64,000 bases of DNA from Hypericum androsaemum (Eukaryota; Streptophyta; Magnoliopsida; Malpighiales; Hypericaceae): positions 23,246,366 to 23,310,365 of the forward strand of contig OZ023181.1 in the NCBI GenBank assembly GCA_963995505.1, written 5' to 3'. Made by a program: the position numbers and the translations under genes. Shown here in pieces: positions 62,201 through 64,000 of this stretch (its first letter is position 1; the number at the start of each line of letters is the position of its first letter). A model generated the notes under the pieces. It was not told the origin of the DNA, made no database searches, and saw only the letters and a program-made list of their open reading frames with translations.

Positions 62201-63229
62201 CTTCACTAAAAATTCTACTCCGACAAAATTTATTGAGAAAAAGTCGCAGTATGAAAAAGAGCACCCGAGATAACACTGCCAGAACAATACTACATCACAC
62301 CTCCACCAAAATACATATCCCAACCATAATACCTTTGAAGATTCCTATTGCAATTAGTACAAGAGCCAATTGCAATAATAATCTCCTTAGGTAATTTATA
62401 AATAGTTTGTAGGCCCATCGTCCCTATTGATTTGCATAGGAGAACTTTAACAAATGAAAATTGAGCGTCAACAATCAGTTTCAGTCTCTCTCTAATTAGG
62501 AAAACAACAGGGAAACGCATATTAATCATTCGGCAACCGTGATTAACGAGTGAACTGGAGATTAGGAAATTGGGAAATGACGCCCTATAACAACGTATCA
62601 ACTATATAATTGGGACAATGACATCGAACAGACTGGAGGGTTATTGAAGACATATCTAACGTAATCATATATTACTAACAAACATTTGTATCAACTTAAA
62701 TTAACCGATAAATAAGTAATTATAATTTAATCAAAAAATCTCGATTTCAAATTAATAAGAACGTAATAATATAAAATATTTGTTGCTTAATTTTGTCACC
62801 CCATCGACCTTCCGAATATGTATAATATAATTAGATAGAGAGGTCCACGGTGGTTGGCTACAGTAAGGAGATTGCTTTCTCTAATACATTGAGTGGATGT
62901 GTGTGGGGTTAACTATTTGAAATTATTAGCTTAACCTAGTTAATCATATGCAAATTAGGTACTCTAATAATTTTGAGCAAATCGATTTTTAAGATAAGAG
63001 AAGTGACTAGAGCTAAATGTAGGTTGGCTAGAGAGATTTTTCTTTTCACGAGTATATATTATAATAGACTACTAGTCCCTTAGATACACTATTTGATTCT
63101 TTATGTTGGGTTGATGTGTTACTGAATTATTATTATTTTGCAAGTAAAGTAAGCAACGACCAAATCATGATTTTTAACAAAATAACTCAAATGTCTGAAT
63201 ATGATAAAAATTGCATATTCCTCCGTAAA
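59281..63229. other. Intergenic, no gene recognised
   Basis: AT-rich. A 77-83 bp imperfect direct repeat occurs at about 60304-60432 (ATCATCGATTMTMAYTTTACGAAGG, then TTCATCARTTTTTCACTCCC). The stretch 59995-60175 is GC-richer (CGAGCGTGATTTACACGG, TTAGCGCGTGTCAAAGCGC) but has no frame that I recognise. Confidence 0.45.
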
Positions 63230-63589
63230 TGTTTAAGACAAATAGTTACAACTTTTATATCAAACCCAGAATCTTAAAGTTATGGATAAATAGATTTTCA
63301 ACAGTTATAAACAAGTTCACCACCTTTTCAATTAGCGATGTTATAATCTCAACACGCCACCTTCAAACAAAACTCATTGGTCCAAAATTTCTACGCGATT
63401 TGGCTTCGTCAACGTACAATGAAACGAGGTCGTGCTAGCAACAACATGTTACAAGACCAGTCTGCTCTGACACGATGTTAGAAACTTCAGATTCAATCAA
63501 AACTTCAAGGCTATGGTAGATAGATAAAATTTTCACATTTATAAATAATTTCACCACATATCGCAACAAACGATGTGATAATCTCAACA
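63230..63589 (-). mobile_element. Very small LTR-like element (TRIM candidate)
   Basis: Two related segments, 63230-63354 and 63476-63589, start TGTTWRAR and end CTCAACA; both contain TATGGRTARATAGAT...TTTCA-type blocks. Next to the right segment, on the minus strand, lies TCGTGTCAGAGC, which fits the tRNA-Met-type primer site. Next to the left one is GAAGGTGGCG as a possible polypurine tract. The internal region is only 121 bp. The target duplication is poor (3/5). Support is moderate. Confidence 0.5.
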
Positions 63590-64000
63590 ACAAAAACTTG
63601 TTAAATTTATCTTACTTACAAACAAAACCATCAAATGCACTATATCAATCTATCCAAATGACATTTTACCTAGTGACACAAATTGTAGGAGGACTTAGCG
63701 GAAGTGAAAGATTAAAACTTTTACAAAGTGTAATTATTAGCGAAAAAATTTACACTTAAAAAACACAATATCAATATAATTTGATACTATGCTGCAATAT
63801 TTGTATCTAATCCAAAACAAAACATCCACAATAGAAATCTCAACATATTGTTAGTAGAGCGAGAGAATGGGGTACTGATGAAAGTCTTTGCCATAATCAA
63901 TTGGTCACAAGGGATAGGGCCACTATAATTTCCATTTGGATTCGTGTGCCGGTGTGGCTAGCTAGTCAGCCAGAGAAATTATAAACATGAGTACTTGCTA

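Noticed and set aside
62290..62601. 103-residue minus-strand frame
   Set aside because: Considered as an RNase H-like remnant, but no catalytic motif or family pattern could be found.

Overview
This window looks like nuclear DNA of a flowering plant, most likely a core eudicot. It is AT-rich, has widely spaced intron-containing genes with GT-AG introns, and the proteins are plant families (CASP-like, IDD zinc finger, MS1, BPC, ANTH, IAR1, MAP65). Transposon debris is dense. I cannot name the species from the sequence alone.

Genes, left to right: a CASP-like membrane protein gene on + (658-2208), possibly decaying; an INDETERMINATE-DOMAIN zinc-finger gene of the IDD14/15/16 (SGR5) clade on - (19842-21939); a MALE STERILITY1 PHD-finger gene on - (32614-35508); a class I BASIC PENTACYSTEINE GAGA-binding factor on - (38715-39566, with a leader intron to about 40450); an intronless ANTH-domain clathrin-assembly gene on - (43290-44459); a small two-exon gene of unknown function on + (47136-48166); an IAR1-type ZIP metal transporter with 11 exons on - (49793-53219); and a MAP65 microtubule bundler with 11 exons on - (54825-58806). 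Exon joins were checked by reading-frame arithmetic. They give 476, 662, 283, 389, 119, 464 and 601 residues for the seven intact genes.

The left third (4.7-18 kb) is a transposon graveyard. It holds a complete 5S-containing Cassandra-type TRIM (4734-5311); a decayed Copia element (5608-9371) with a Ty3-derived short LTR element nested inside it (6810-7936); a hAT MITE with a perfect 8-bp target duplication (9458-9870); three tandem copies of a 320-bp unit (9978-10938); and a Mutator-like element with about 230-bp inverted ends (14661-17910), which carries gene-like DNA and has itself been split by a deleted hAT element (15545-17522, perfect 8-bp duplication). Further right are a second Cassandra copy on -, a second Pack-MULE candidate with a perfect 9-bp duplication carrying a piece of a FAD-dependent oxidoreductase gene (26162-27284), a MULE-like MITE (27459-27881), a poly(A)-tailed retroposon (31070-32176), a third MULE-like element (about 36275-37400), a solo LTR inside an intron (47303-47657) and a very small LTR element (63230-63589).

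The genes share no operon-like logic. They are independent developmental and housekeeping genes. The most interesting material is the gene-capturing MULEs, the CASP-like gene that lacks its third membrane helix and a usable splice acceptor, and GA/CT repeats beside several genes, including the gene for a GA-repeat-binding factor itself.
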